NCBI RefSeq assembly: GCF_025147325.1
Contig: NZ_CP102262.1
Location: 496,001 to 560,000, forward strand
DNA: 64,000 bases
DNA from: Bacteroides stercoris ATCC 43183
Lineage (GTDB): Bacteria; Bacteroidota; Bacteroidia; Bacteroidales; Bacteroidaceae
Direction of reading: 5' to 3'
In this document: piece after piece, positions 8,661 to 18,080 of the stretch
Numbering within the stretch: the stretch's first letter is position 1
Layout of the letters: each line of letters begins with the position of its first letter
Notes under the pieces: model-generated
The model's database searches: none
What the model was told of the DNA's origin: nothing
What the model saw: only the letters and a program-made list of their open reading frames with translations
Made by a program: the position numbers and the translations under genes

Positions 8661-9221
8661 ATGTCCGACTCCATTAAATTACATACGATGGACCTTTTCT
8701 CGCGTTTTTTCCAGGAGAACCAAGAAAAGTTCCTGACTTTTGCTTATTCCTACCTCAGAGATAAAGCGGAAGCGGAAGACGTGCTAATGGAATCCATGAT
8801 TGCCCTATGGGAAAACCGGAACCGTTGGGAAGAAGGAAGCAATCTGCATGCCTTGCTGTTGACCATAATCAAAAACAAATCACTCAATCTGTTAGAGCAC
8901 AAAAAAATACGCCTGCAAGCAGAAGAAAATATAAACAGCCATAACCAGCGGGAGCTCAACTTGCGTATATCCACCTTAAAAGCCTGCGAACCCGAGCAGA
9001 TATTCGACAACGAAATACAGCACATCGTTCACAAGGCCTTAGAGCAAATGCCACAACAAAGCCGGACTATTTTCATGCTGAGCCGTTACCAGAATCTCCC
9101 CAACAAACAAATTGCCGAGCAACTGCATGTTTCACTGAAAACCGTAGAAGCGCATATCACCAAAGCCCTCCGCATACTGCGATTGGAGTTGAAAGATTAC
9201 CTGGCTTCCATACTTCTCTGA
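8661..9221 (+). CDS. ECF-type RNA polymerase sigma factor
   Basis: 186 residues. Region 2 lies at about 15-85 (FAYSYLRDKAEAEDVLMES, core polymerase and -10 contacts), and region 4 at about 125-180 (ALEQMPQQSRTIFMLSRYQ, then the HTH NKQIAEQLHVSLKTVEAHITKAL). It belongs to the Bacteroidota ECF class that pairs with FecR anti-sigma factors and SusC receptors. The following genes are exactly such a FecR, a SusC with an STN domain and a SusD, so it probably activates the downstream outer-membrane uptake pair upon ligand binding. A weak promoter-like TTGCTTTG (8612-8619) lies about 40 bp upstream. Confidence 0.94.
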   Translation: MSDSIKLHTMDLFSRFFQENQEKFLTFAYSYLRDKAEAEDVLMESMIALWENRNRWEEGSNLHALLLTIIKNKSLNLLEHKKIRLQAEENINSHNQRELNLRISTLKACEPEQIFDNEIQHIVHKALEQMPQQSRTIFMLSRYQNLPNKQIAEQLHVSLKTVEAHITKALRILRLELKDYLASILL

Positions 9222-9339
9222 GCAATAAAAGTATTTTTTCAGAAAAAAGTTTCCTTTTTTGATAGGGTTGTCCACACTTCGCCGGTTATATATACAGAAA
9301 GGCGGTAAAGTCCCTCTCTTTAACCAAGCAACTCTATTT

Positions 9340-10275
9340 ATGATGAACCAGGAATTACTATACAAATATTTTAAAGGAACAGCATCCATTGAAGAAGAGA
9401 AACAGATTCTGGACTGGGTTGAAGCTTCTGAAGAAAACCGGGAAGCCTACCTGAAAGAGCGTATGCTGTTCGACGTATCCCTGTTTTCCACAAAACAAGA
9501 CAATAAGAAGAAAACAATACGACTCATGCCAATGCTCTGCTGGGCGGCGCGTATTGCAGCGGCAGTCATCATTGCCGTATCAGGTTACTACATGACCACA
9601 AATTATATATATAATAAGGATGCACAGCCTCAAACCATTACTGTTCCTGCCGGGCAACGCGCCCAAATTACTCTTGCCGACGGTACACGCGTATGGCTCA
9701 ATGCCCAATCCACGCTTACATATGCTTCCGACTTCGGTCGCAATGACCGCAACGTCGAGTTAGACGGCGAAGCATATTTTGAAGTTGCCAAAAACAAAAA
9801 ATTACCGTTCTATGTACATACGGAAATGCACAAGGTAAGAGTGGTCGGAACCAGCTTTAACGTCTGCGCATACAAAGGCAGCAAAGAGTTCGAAACAACA
9901 TTGGTGGAGGGTATCGTAGACATCTACCCAAGCTGTAACAACCAAGTGATTACCCGCCTTCAAAAGGATGAGTTTTTTGCCAATTATGACGGACGCTGCA
10001 AGAAAACCATCCTCCCCTCGTACGAATATCTCCGCTGGAAAGAGGGATTATACTGTTTTGATGATGTACCCTTCAGCGGCATCCTGGACAAGCTTGAAAA
10101 ATACTACAACGTAAAGATAACCGTCACCAGCCCCAGACTACTGACCCACGAAGGCCTGACCGGCAAATTCAGGGAACAGGATGGCATAGAGCACATCTTG
10201 AGAGCCATCTCCAAAGAGCATCCGTTCAAGTTCCGCATCAATGAAAACAAAGACTCGATAATCATATATGAATAA
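9340..10275 (+). CDS. FecR-family anti-sigma factor
   Basis: 311 residues from the ATG at 9340. The frame is open from 9259, but similarity starts at MMNQELLYKYFKGTAS. The N-terminal cytoplasmic part (about 1-60) would bind the sigma factor. One membrane segment follows (about 65-85, AARIAAAVIIAVSGYY), then the periplasmic FecR domain (VPAGQRAQITLADGTRVWLN, DGEAYFEVAKN) and a C-terminal DUF4974 region (FSGILDKLEKYYNVKITV, LTGKFREQDGIEHILRAI) thought to contact the SusC signalling domain. Together with the sigma factor and STN-bearing SusC it makes a trans-envelope signalling chain. Gap to the sigma gene is about 118 bp. Confidence 0.93.
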   Translation: MMNQELLYKYFKGTASIEEEKQILDWVEASEENREAYLKERMLFDVSLFSTKQDNKKKTIRLMPMLCWAARIAAAVIIAVSGYYMTTNYIYNKDAQPQTITVPAGQRAQITLADGTRVWLNAQSTLTYASDFGRNDRNVELDGEAYFEVAKNKKLPFYVHTEMHKVRVVGTSFNVCAYKGSKEFETTLVEGIVDIYPSCNNQVITRLQKDEFFANYDGRCKKTILPSYEYLRWKEGLYCFDDVPFSGILDKLEKYYNVKITVTSPRLLTHEGLTGKFREQDGIEHILRAISKEHPFKFRINENKDSIIIYE

Positions 10276-10373
10276 ACAAAACCTTTAAATTTAGTACTAA
10301 CCCCTTAAAACCGAACAGCATGAAACCATAAAGCAACAGTCCTAAGAATTACTTCCCTTTTTTGATAAAAAAA

Positions 10374-10403
10374 GATCGGAAAGTACCCCCATACTTTCCG
10401 ATC
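10374..10403 (-). terminator. Perfect 12-bp hairpin between fecR and susC, minus-strand terminator shape
   Basis: GATCGGAAAGTA (10374-10385) and its complement (10392-10403) form a perfect stem with the loop CCCCCA. On the minus strand it is followed by seven T, the shape of an intrinsic terminator. On the plus strand there is no T tract. The rest of 10276-10460 holds no other feature I can support. Confidence 0.65.
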
Positions 10404-10460
10404 CGAAACAGTCAAAAATCGACCTTAATCAATTTATTAACTTAACACAGTGACAAAGAT

Positions 10461-13400
10461 ATGAGAAAAATTTCTTTGAATGGACTTTTTTGTCCAAAAA
10501 GTTTTGAAAACAAGCAATTATTGCGTACTATGAAGACCACACTATTCCTTCTTCTGTTTGTAACATTCCAAGCATACTGCGGGAATAGCTACTCTCAGAA
10601 CGCCAAAGTAAGTATCCCCGATTCTCAGCTGAGAGTAGGGCAAATACTTTCCCAAATTGAATCCCAGACAGACTATCTGTTTGTATACAACAAAAAGAGT
10701 GTCGATGTACGGCGCACTGTTAATGTAGATGCGAAAAACAAAGCCGTAGCCGAACTTCTGGATGAAATATTTGCCGGAACAAACATCAGATATGTAATGG
10801 AAGGCAAAAATATAGTTCTGACCAAAAGAGGTGAAAGCATCGAAAACGTAGCCGGAACACAACAGGAAAGAGTCACTGTAAAGGGTGTCGTTACCGATTC
10901 CAAGGGCGAACCGATTATCGGTGCAAATGTATTGGAAAAGGGTACGACCAACGGCATCATCACCAACCTGGACGGAGAGTTCACCCTCAACGCACCTGCC
11001 AATGCCACTTTAGTCATTTCCTACATAGGCTATGAACCTATAAACGTTACGCTCAACGGCCGTACATCGCTAAAAATCCAAATGAAAGAAGAAGCGCTGG
11101 CATTGGAAACCGTTGTCGTAACAGCTATGGGCATCAAGAAAAAAGAGGCCTCTCTCACCTACTCTACCCAACAGGTGGGCGGCGATGAACTGACCCGCGC
11201 CAAAGACCCTAATATGATTAACGCCCTTGCCGGTAAGACAGCAGGCGTATCCATCACCCGTAACTCCTCCGGTCTGGGCGGCTCAGCCAAAGTATCCATC
11301 CGCGGTATCCGTTCTGCCAATGCTGATGGAAACAACCAACCGTTATATGTTATCGACGGTGTGCCTATGCTGAACAACGTAGCCGAGCAGGCATTCTCCG
11401 CCATGGGCGGTAACAACGATGCCGGCAACCGTGACTCGGGTGACGGTATCTCCAACTTGAATCCGGACGACATTGAAAGCATGAGCATACTGAAAGGTGC
11501 TTCCGCAGCAGCCCTCTACGGCTCACAAGCTGCCAACGGCGTAATCCTGATTACCACCAAGAAGGGTAAAGCCGGCATGCAACGTATCGTATTCAACTCC
11601 AACCTGACCATAGACCATGCCATTTGCCTGCCCGAATTCCAAGACAAATACGGCGCAAGCGGAGCTACAAGCTGGGGTACGGTTCCGGAAAATGCAAACT
11701 CCACACCCATCAAAGCTTACGATAACGTGGGCGACTATTTCAGCAACGGAGTTACTGCAACCAATTCACTATCCATCATGACGGGTAAAGAGAAAATGCA
11801 GACCTACTTCTCTTATGCCAACACCACCGCCAAAGGTATTGTCGATGTAAACAAACTGCAAAAGCATAATATCACCTTCCGTGAAACAGCCTCTTTGTTC
11901 AACGACCGCCTCACATTGGATGCCAATGTAAACCTGATGACCCAGAAAATCAAGAACCGCCCTACTTCCGGCGGCTACTACATGAACCCGCTGGTAGGTT
12001 TGTACATCTTCCCGCGCGGTGAAGACCTCAGTATCTATCGCGATAATAACGGATTCGAAAAATACGATGAAAACAGATCTATGCCATTGCAGAACTGGTA
12101 TACGGACATCAGCGGATTCAACCAGAACCCCTATTGGCTGACGAACAGAGTTACCAGCAACGACAAGCGTTTCCGTACCTTAGCTTCCTTAAGCGCGAAC
12201 TTGAAGATAAGCGACTGGTTCAGCGTTCAGGCACGCGGTAATGTAGACTATATCAATGACAATTACGAGCAGAAAATGTATGCCGGGACAACGGCCGATG
12301 TAGCTCACCAGAACGGCCGCTATATCAAAATGAACCGTCAGGACTTCATGGTTTACGGTGATTTTATGGCCATGTTCAACAAAACATGGAACGACTGGAG
12401 TTTGAATGCAGCCATAGGCAGCAGTATCAATACCACCAAAGTCAACTCCTTAAGTCTCGACTCCGGTAAATCCGGCTTGTACAAGGCTAATGTGTTCACA
12501 GTTCCCAATATGAATCTCAGCGGTGCAGGCACTTCATACATTGATGAAACAGCCAACCAAAGACGTACCATCCAGTCTGTGTTCGCAACCGCACAGCTCG
12601 GTTGGAAAGAGAGTATCTATCTGGATGTAACCGCACGCAACGACTGGTCTTCCACACTTGCCAACACCAAAAGCGAAGACTCCGGCTTTTTCTATCCGTC
12701 GGTAGGTCTCTCATGGATTCTCAACAAAACTCTCAACCTGCCCGAATGGATAAGCTTCGGCAAGGTTCGTGCTTCCTGGGCACAAGTCGGCAACGACCTT
12801 CCCATCGGCATCACCAGCCCGGCGCAGACCATCACGGCAGGCGGCGTAGTGAAACCCATCGACTACTACTTTGCAGAAGATTTGAAACCGGAAATCAGCA
12901 ACTCCATCGAAGTAGGTACTGAGTGGAAGTTCTTCAACAGCCGTCTGGATTTCGACTTCACATTCTACCGCACGGATACCAAAAACCAACTGATCCGCGT
13001 AAACACTACCGCCGAACAACGTCCTTACCGTTGGATAAACGCAGGTAAGATACGCAATACGGGTGTTGAAATCACCTTAGGCGCTACGCCGCTGATGAAC
13101 GATAATTTCCGCTGGAAAACCCAGTTCAACTTTGCTACCAACAAGAACAAGATTGTATCCTTGGGCGGCACACCCAACTTCCAATACGCTTCGGGCAATG
13201 TAAGCATGCCCTATAAAATGATGGTTGTAGAAGGCGGTTCGCTGGGCGACATCTACGGCAACGTATTTGTACGCGATGCAAACGGTAAAATCCTGCTGGA
13301 ACCGGCAACAGACAAAGACGGTAACCCCAACGCCAAAGCCGGCCTGCCTCAGGTTACAACCGACAAAGCCGCCAAGATAGGCAACTTCAATCCCGACTGG

Positions 13401-13898
13401 ACACTGGGCTGGAGCAATACCGTGACATACAAAGGTTTCTCGCTTTACTTCCTGATTGACGCACGCGTAGGCGGCGACGTAATTTCGCTGACACAAGCCG
13501 GACTGGACTATGCCGGTGTGAGCAAGGCAACCGGTGATGCCCGCGACGCAGGCTACTATATGCTGGAAGGACAAAAGATTAATGATGTACAGAAATTCTA
13601 TCAAATGGTAGGCGACCGCGGCAACGGAACAACGGAATTCTACCGCTATGACGGAACAAACATCCGCTTGCGCGAAGTATCCTTGGGTTACTCCTTCCCG
13701 CAGCAAATGCTTGAAAAGACCGGATTCATCAAAGGAATAGACTTGTCACTGGTGGCACGCAACCTGTTCTTCATCTACAAAGATGCACCGTTCGATCCGG
13801 ATGCCACAATGTCGGTAGGCAATGACAACCAGGGATTGGACACCTTCGGCATGCCTTCAACAAGAAACATAGGATTCAACATTAAATTTACTTTCTAA
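10461..13898 (+). CDS. SusC/RagA-family TonB-linked outer-membrane receptor with STN signalling domain
   Basis: Imports a ligand, usually a glycan, across the outer membrane with TonB energy, working under a SusD lid. 1145 residues. After an extended signal region (hydrophobic core LFLLLFVTFQAYC, cleavage probably near residue 46) comes an STN domain (about 50-120) that can signal to FecR. A CarboxypepD_reg-like domain follows (about 138-215, VKGVVTDSKGEPIIGANVLEK), then a plug domain (DELTRAKDPNMINALAGKTAGVSITRNS is its SusC signature region) and a large beta-barrel ending in aromatic FTF. A start at 10530 would give a shorter, more ordinary signal peptide. Followed by susD after 13 bp. Confidence 0.95.
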   Translation: MRKISLNGLFCPKSFENKQLLRTMKTTLFLLLFVTFQAYCGNSYSQNAKVSIPDSQLRVGQILSQIESQTDYLFVYNKKSVDVRRTVNVDAKNKAVAELLDEIFAGTNIRYVMEGKNIVLTKRGESIENVAGTQQERVTVKGVVTDSKGEPIIGANVLEKGTTNGIITNLDGEFTLNAPANATLVISYIGYEPINVTLNGRTSLKIQMKEEALALETVVVTAMGIKKKEASLTYSTQQVGGDELTRAKDPNMINALAGKTAGVSITRNSSGLGGSAKVSIRGIRSANADGNNQPLYVIDGVPMLNNVAEQAFSAMGGNNDAGNRDSGDGISNLNPDDIESMSILKGASAAALYGSQAANGVILITTKKGKAGMQRIVFNSNLTIDHAICLPEFQDKYGASGATSWGTVPENANSTPIKAYDNVGDYFSNGVTATNSLSIMTGKEKMQTYFSYANTTAKGIVDVNKLQKHNITFRETASLFNDRLTLDANVNLMTQKIKNRPTSGGYYMNPLVGLYIFPRGEDLSIYRDNNGFEKYDENRSMPLQNWYTDISGFNQNPYWLTNRVTSNDKRFRTLASLSANLKISDWFSVQARGNVDYINDNYEQKMYAGTTADVAHQNGRYIKMNRQDFMVYGDFMAMFNKTWNDWSLNAAIGSSINTTKVNSLSLDSGKSGLYKANVFTVPNMNLSGAGTSYIDETANQRRTIQSVFATAQLGWKESIYLDVTARNDWSSTLANTKSEDSGFFYPSVGLSWILNKTLNLPEWISFGKVRASWAQVGNDLPIGITSPAQTITAGGVVKPIDYYFAEDLKPEISNSIEVGTEWKFFNSRLDFDFTFYRTDTKNQLIRVNTTAEQRPYRWINAGKIRNTGVEITLGATPLMNDNFRWKTQFNFATNKNKIVSLGGTPNFQYASGNVSMPYKMMVVEGGSLGDIYGNVFVRDANGKILLEPATDKDGNPNAKAGLPQVTTDKAAKIGNFNPDWTLGWSNTVTYKGFSLYFLIDARVGGDVISLTQAGLDYAGVSKATGDARDAGYYMLEGQKINDVQKFYQMVGDRGNGTTEFYRYDGTNIRLREVSLGYSFPQQMLEKTGFIKGIDLSLVARNLFFIYKDAPFDPDATMSVGNDNQGLDTFGMPSTRNIGFNIKFTF

Positions 13899-13911
13899 AT
13901 ACCCGAACGAT

Positions 13912-15537
13912 ATGAATAAGATAAAATATACAACCGCATTGCTCCTCGGCGGTCTCCTGAGTTTTTCATCCTGTACCGACAACTTTGCCGACTTCAACAG
14001 TACCGACGGAGCTTATACAGAAGAATTGCAGAAATACGATAACCAGACCAACCTCGTACCTTTCGCCACCATTCAAAAGGGTATCATCTACCAGACCGGA
14101 GTGGACGGTACGGACTGGCAATACCAGGTTATACAGAACTTAGTGGCGGACATGTTCTGCGGATACTTCCACGACATGAACGGTTCGTTCAATGCCAACA
14201 ACTCCACCTATAATCTGAACAACGGCTGGACAAGCGCCATGTGGGTATACACCTACGGATACGTCATGCCTTCCATCGCCGATGCGGAAGCGCTGAATAC
14301 AGAAAAGGAATGGCCTCTTTACCACGCCATTACTAAGATTCTGAAAGTAGCTACCCTCCATCGTGTGAGCGACTATTACGGCCCTATCCTTTACGACGGA
14401 TTCGGAACAGCCGACCAGAAGCCACAGTCACAGGAAGAAGTCTACAAACGTTTCTTTGAAGACCTGGAAACAGCCGTGAACATACTGAAAGATTATAAAG
14501 GCGGCGTATCCTTTGAAAGCGCCGACTTCATGATGCCGGAAGGCAAACGCACTCCCGCACAATGGCTGAAATTCGCCAACTCTCTCCGCTTGCGTCTGGC
14601 CATGCGCGTATCTAACGTAGCTCCCGAACTTGCCGAGAAACAGGCCAAAGCAGCTTTGGATGCTGCCAACGGCGGTGTACTGGAAACAGCCAACGAAACG
14701 GTAGGCGAATACGGCATCCGCAATCCGCTGGGTGGTGTTGCCGGCTGGAGCGAAGTGTATATGAACGCAAGCTTGGAGTCTTTCCTGAAAGGCTACAACG
14801 ATCCTCGCCTTAAATCCTACTTCAACCCGGCACAAGACGGCAGAGACAAAGACGGCAACATTAACAGAGAAGTTGCCGGAGTAAAACAACTCAGCAGCAT
14901 TGAAGATGAATACAAAGGTGTCCGTCAAGGCACAGGCGTAGCCGACAACCGCTACTCCACACACTCGCAGACCACCGTTACAACCGCCAGTAAAATCATT
15001 GTCATGAGCGCGGCCGAAGTATGGTTCCTGCGCGCAGAAGCAGCCTTACGATATAACACCGGCGATGATGTGGAAAACTGTTATAAACAAGGTGTTACCG
15101 TATCCTTTGCACAATGGGATGCCAATGGCGTCAGCGATTATCTGGAAAGTGACGATAGACCGGCTGCCTACGTAGATGTATTCGATGCTAAGTTCAATGC
15201 GGATGCACCTTCAACGATCACTCCGAAATGGGACAATACAGCCGATAAGGAAGAAAAACTGGAGAGAATCATCACTCAGAAGTGGCTGGCCCTCTATCCG
15301 GAAGGTTGTGAAGCATGGGCGGAACAACGCCGTACCGGTTATCCGCGGCTCATCAAGGTTGCGGTGAACAACAGCGGCAATACCATCAGTACCGACGATA
15401 TGATTCGCCGTGTATTCTTCAACCAAGATTACAAGACGGACAACAAGGCATTGTATGACGCTTTAGTCAGCAAGCTGGGCGGTGCAGACAACGGCGGCAC
15501 ACGTCTTTGGTGGGATACCGGACGGAATAACTTCTAA
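13912..15537 (+). CDS. SusD/RagB-family ligand-binding lipoprotein
   Basis: Surface lipoprotein that caps the SusC barrel and holds ligand. 541 residues. Signal peptide ends at FSSC (Cys21). The body matches the SusD/RagB fold, more like the SusD-like_2 subgroup: WTSAMWVYTYGYVMPSIADA, LHRVSDYYGPILYDG, RLAMRVSNVAPELAEKQA, IIVMSAAEVWFLRAEAAL and the C-terminal IITQKWLALYPEG. It directly follows susC and is the last gene of the unit; a strong terminator follows at 15606. No glycosidase, lyase, sulfatase or peptidase gene accompanies it, so the ligand class cannot be read from context. Confidence 0.94.
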   Translation: MNKIKYTTALLLGGLLSFSSCTDNFADFNSTDGAYTEELQKYDNQTNLVPFATIQKGIIYQTGVDGTDWQYQVIQNLVADMFCGYFHDMNGSFNANNSTYNLNNGWTSAMWVYTYGYVMPSIADAEALNTEKEWPLYHAITKILKVATLHRVSDYYGPILYDGFGTADQKPQSQEEVYKRFFEDLETAVNILKDYKGGVSFESADFMMPEGKRTPAQWLKFANSLRLRLAMRVSNVAPELAEKQAKAALDAANGGVLETANETVGEYGIRNPLGGVAGWSEVYMNASLESFLKGYNDPRLKSYFNPAQDGRDKDGNINREVAGVKQLSSIEDEYKGVRQGTGVADNRYSTHSQTTVTTASKIIVMSAAEVWFLRAEAALRYNTGDDVENCYKQGVTVSFAQWDANGVSDYLESDDRPAAYVDVFDAKFNADAPSTITPKWDNTADKEEKLERIITQKWLALYPEGCEAWAEQRRTGYPRLIKVAVNNSGNTISTDDMIRRVFFNQDYKTDNKALYDALVSKLGGADNGGTRLWWDTGRNNF

Positions 15538-15605
15538 AAAATACAAAGGCATATTTTTTGATTAGTGATGTTTTCTCCGTATTAGTTATTACGGGAAAAG
15601 GTTGC

Positions 15606-15640
15606 AAGGAGCAAAGTCGGGGGGCTTTGCTCCTTCTTTT
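15606..15640 (+). terminator. Rho-independent terminator after susD
   Basis: AAGGAGCAAAG (15606-15616) and CTTTGCTCCTT (15625-15635) form a perfect 11-bp stem, followed by CTTTT. The next 138 bases (15641-15778) hold no gene or repeat I can support. Confidence 0.9.
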
Positions 15641-15778
15641 CATATATAAGAGACCGAAGCGGTTCCCCTTTTTCCATAAGGCATAAACAAACTGTCTTAT
15701 AACAGCACCCGGACAGCTGCAAGAGCTTGTCTGCCTAAAGGCCGGGAGTTATTCGGATAAGTCCGCAGGTTTTGGGGT

Positions 15779-15916
15779 GTACCAGCAGCTGGTACGGCGT
15801 GTACCAACAAGTGGTACGGCAGCTACCAAAGGTTGGTACTCCATGTACCTTAGGTTGGTACGGCAAGTACCACTGCTTGGTACAAGACATACCAAAGGGC
15901 AGTACCAACCTGGTAC
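15779..15916. repeat. Six-unit palindrome array with exact 22-bp period (GTACCA-N5-TGGTAC)
   Basis: Six 17-bp dyads start at 15779, 15801, 15823, 15845, 15867 and 15889, exactly 22 bp apart, separated by 5-bp spacers. Consensus GTACCA-N5-TGGTAC. Unit 1 is a perfect palindrome around one A (GTACCAGCAGCTGGTAC). Units 3 and 4 keep outer arms with changes, and unit 6 is degenerate (ATACC...AGTAC) and overlaps a further 15-bp dyad at 15902-15916. The dyad cores differ while the arms are kept, so selection or copying acts on the arms. It lies between convergent transcription units (susD and buk). There is no coding potential and no CRISPR-like spacer diversity. Confidence 0.9.
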
Positions 15917-15948
15917 ATATATCTTATTGATTATAAGTGCTATGATAC

Positions 15949-17010
15949 TTATTTATATTCCTGTATCGGAAGCTCCCCCCTCAATGCTCCAAGCGCATTC
16001 AGCGCCAATGCTTCCATTTCATCCTCACCCGGATAAACATGAACCGGTGCAAGGAACGAAATGCGCTCCTTCAGACGGGAAATGATATAATCGGAATGTG
16101 CCATGCCGCCCGTCAGCAGAATGGCATCTATCTTACCGTACAACACAACGGAAGCCGCACCGATGCTTTTGGCTATCTGGTAAATCATGGCATCCAATAC
16201 CAACCCGGCATGCTTGTCCCCTTCCTCTATCCGGCGGATAATGGCAGGCACATCGGTCGTGCCCAAATGGGCTGTCAGCCCGGCACGGCCGGAGATACGC
16301 TTTTTAAGTTCGTCTTTTGTGTAGCGACCGGAACAGCAAAGGTCTATCAACTGCCCGGCAGGAAGCGTACCGGCACGTTCCGGCGAGAACGGGCCTTCAC
16401 CGTCGAGCGCATTATTTACGTCGACAGCCTTGCCATGATGATGGACGCCGACGGAGATGCCGCCACCCAAGTGGCAGACAATCAAATCCAGCTCTTCGTA
16501 GCGCGTATGATGCTCGGCGGCATAGCGACGGGCAATGGCGCGCTGGTTCAGCGCATGCCAGATAGTGATGCGAGGCATAAGGGGAGAACCGGTGATGCGG
16601 GCTATCTCGTCCAGCTCATCCACAACACCGGGGTCGGCAATGAATGCACGGCAGCCCGGAAGCAGCGCGGCCAGTTCGGAAGCTATGAGGCATCCCAAAT
16701 TGCAGGCATGGGTGCGCATGGCATGAAGAATATCATCCAGCATGGCGTCATTCACCTCATATACGCCGCCCGGTATGGGCTTTAGCAGTCCGCCGCGCCC
16801 CACTATGGCGTCAAACTCAAAAGGTATATTATTGGCTTCCAATTCTTTCAGTACCAGATTCTTGCGGAATTCAAACTGGTCGATGATATGAGAAAAGGAA
16901 GACAGTTCGTCTACCGTGTGACGGATGCTTCGTACCAAGCAGGGTACTTCGTTCTCGTATACGGCAATTTTTGTCGAAGTGGAACCGGGGTTGATGACGA
17001 GTAACTTCAT
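15949..17010 (-). CDS. buk: Butyrate kinase
   Basis: Converts acyl phosphates such as butyryl-phosphate to the acid with formation of ATP. 353 residues, an ASKHA acetate-kinase-superfamily enzyme. The phosphate motif NPGSTSTK is at residues 7-14, followed by IVGRGGLLKPIPGG, VCHLGGGISVGVHHHGK and the late adenosine motif LLTGGMAHS. These favour Buk over acetate kinase. The partner ptb lies directly upstream with a 15-bp gap. In Bacteroides the pair may act on branched-chain acyl groups (isobutyryl, isovaleryl) from amino-acid breakdown; that is inference. The palindrome array lies 33 bp beyond its stop. Confidence 0.93.
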   Translation of the reverse strand: MKLLVINPGSTSTKIAVYENEVPCLVRSIRHTVDELSSFSHIIDQFEFRKNLVLKELEANNIPFEFDAIVGRGGLLKPIPGGVYEVNDAMLDDILHAMRTHACNLGCLIASELAALLPGCRAFIADPGVVDELDEIARITGSPLMPRITIWHALNQRAIARRYAAEHHTRYEELDLIVCHLGGGISVGVHHHGKAVDVNNALDGEGPFSPERAGTLPAGQLIDLCCSGRYTKDELKKRISGRAGLTAHLGTTDVPAIIRRIEEGDKHAGLVLDAMIYQIAKSIGAASVVLYGKIDAILLTGGMAHSDYIISRLKERISFLAPVHVYPGEDEMEALALNALGALRGELPIQEYK

Positions 17011-17025
17011 CGATGTATTTATTAT

Positions 17026-17982
17026 TTACGATTTACAATTTGATAGTTGCGAAATATCATTCGCAGTTTCCGAACCGCAACTGGTGAGGCATGCCATAGC
17101 AATGCTGTAATACTTGGACAAGCCGGAATCGCTGCGCGAAGGTAGCACAACAGGGCATATAGGTCCTTGAAGCAACCCCGCCATATCGGCATGAGAGAAA
17201 AGGGAGACAGCCTTATAGAAAGCATTGCCCGATTCGATATTCGGGAAAATCAAGACATCGGCCTCGCCGTTGATGGGAGATACAATGCCTTTGATGTCGC
17301 CGCTCGTCTTTTCGCAGGAAGTCTTTACATCCAATGGGCCGTCGATGATGACATTTCCGAACTCGCCTGCCTCGGCAAGTTCCACAATATTGACATAATC
17401 CAACGAATGAGGGAACTTGGCGCTCACCTTTTCCGTACAATGGATAAGTGCGATACGCGGCTGTTCGATACCAAAATGGCGGCAGGTATGGATGGCATAC
17501 CAAATCATCTCTATGCGCTGCTGCAAGGTGGGCCGGGGAATGACTGCGGCATCCGAAAAGAACAGCAGTTTATCATAGGTGGGAATCTGCATGACAGCCA
17601 GATGTGTCAGAATCTTTCCTTTCGGCAGCAGTCCCTTTTCCTTGTCGAGAATGGCATGAAGCAGATTATCCGTATTGATAATACCCTTCATCAGAATATC
17701 CGCACCGCCCTCACGCACGATGCGCACCGCTTCGCGCGCCGCTTCATCCTTGTCTTCAATATGCAACGTCTGCACATATTCGGGATATTTCTTTAAAGTA
17801 GGATATTTCTCCAAAATGGCCGAATCGCCGATCATCAGAAATTCGGCAATGCCTTCGTCCAAAGCACGGGCTATGGCATATTCAGTATTGGGGTCATTGG
17901 CACAGACTACGGCAATGCGTTTCCTTTTATTTAAGGTCTTGAGATGAGAAGTTAATTGATCAAAGTTCCGAATAGGTTCCAT
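17026..17982 (-). CDS. ptb: Phosphate butyryltransferase (phosphotransbutyrylase)
   Basis: Moves butyryl or a related acyl group from CoA to phosphate, making the substrate for butyrate kinase. 318 residues, typical of the PTA_PTB family. Supported by KRIAVVCANDPNTEYAIARA near the N-terminus, ILMKGIINTDNLLHAILDKE, LTHLAVMQIPTYDKLLFFSD, IDGPLDVKTSCEKT and VLIFPNIESGNAFYKAVSL. The C-terminal sequence RSDSGLSKYYSIAMACL is also characteristic. It is the first gene of the ptb-buk pair. No perfect -7 promoter was found upstream; GATATTTG on the minus strand is one base off the consensus. Confidence 0.93.
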   Translation of the reverse strand: MEPIRNFDQLTSHLKTLNKRKRIAVVCANDPNTEYAIARALDEGIAEFLMIGDSAILEKYPTLKKYPEYVQTLHIEDKDEAAREAVRIVREGGADILMKGIINTDNLLHAILDKEKGLLPKGKILTHLAVMQIPTYDKLLFFSDAAVIPRPTLQQRIEMIWYAIHTCRHFGIEQPRIALIHCTEKVSAKFPHSLDYVNIVELAEAGEFGNVIIDGPLDVKTSCEKTSGDIKGIVSPINGEADVLIFPNIESGNAFYKAVSLFSHADMAGLLQGPICPVVLPSRSDSGLSKYYSIAMACLTSCGSETANDISQLSNCKS

Positions 17983-18080
17983 AACGTTAGATTTTTAGCA
18001 AATATCTAAAAAAATGTCGAGAAAAAGAACGGTATACTTCATTTTATTTCTATGTTTTATATCATTTTGACAGGTTTAAT

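Noticed and set aside
15779..15916. The 22-bp array as a CRISPR
   Set aside because: The units are short palindromes with 5-bp spacers, far too short for CRISPR spacers, and there are no cas genes.
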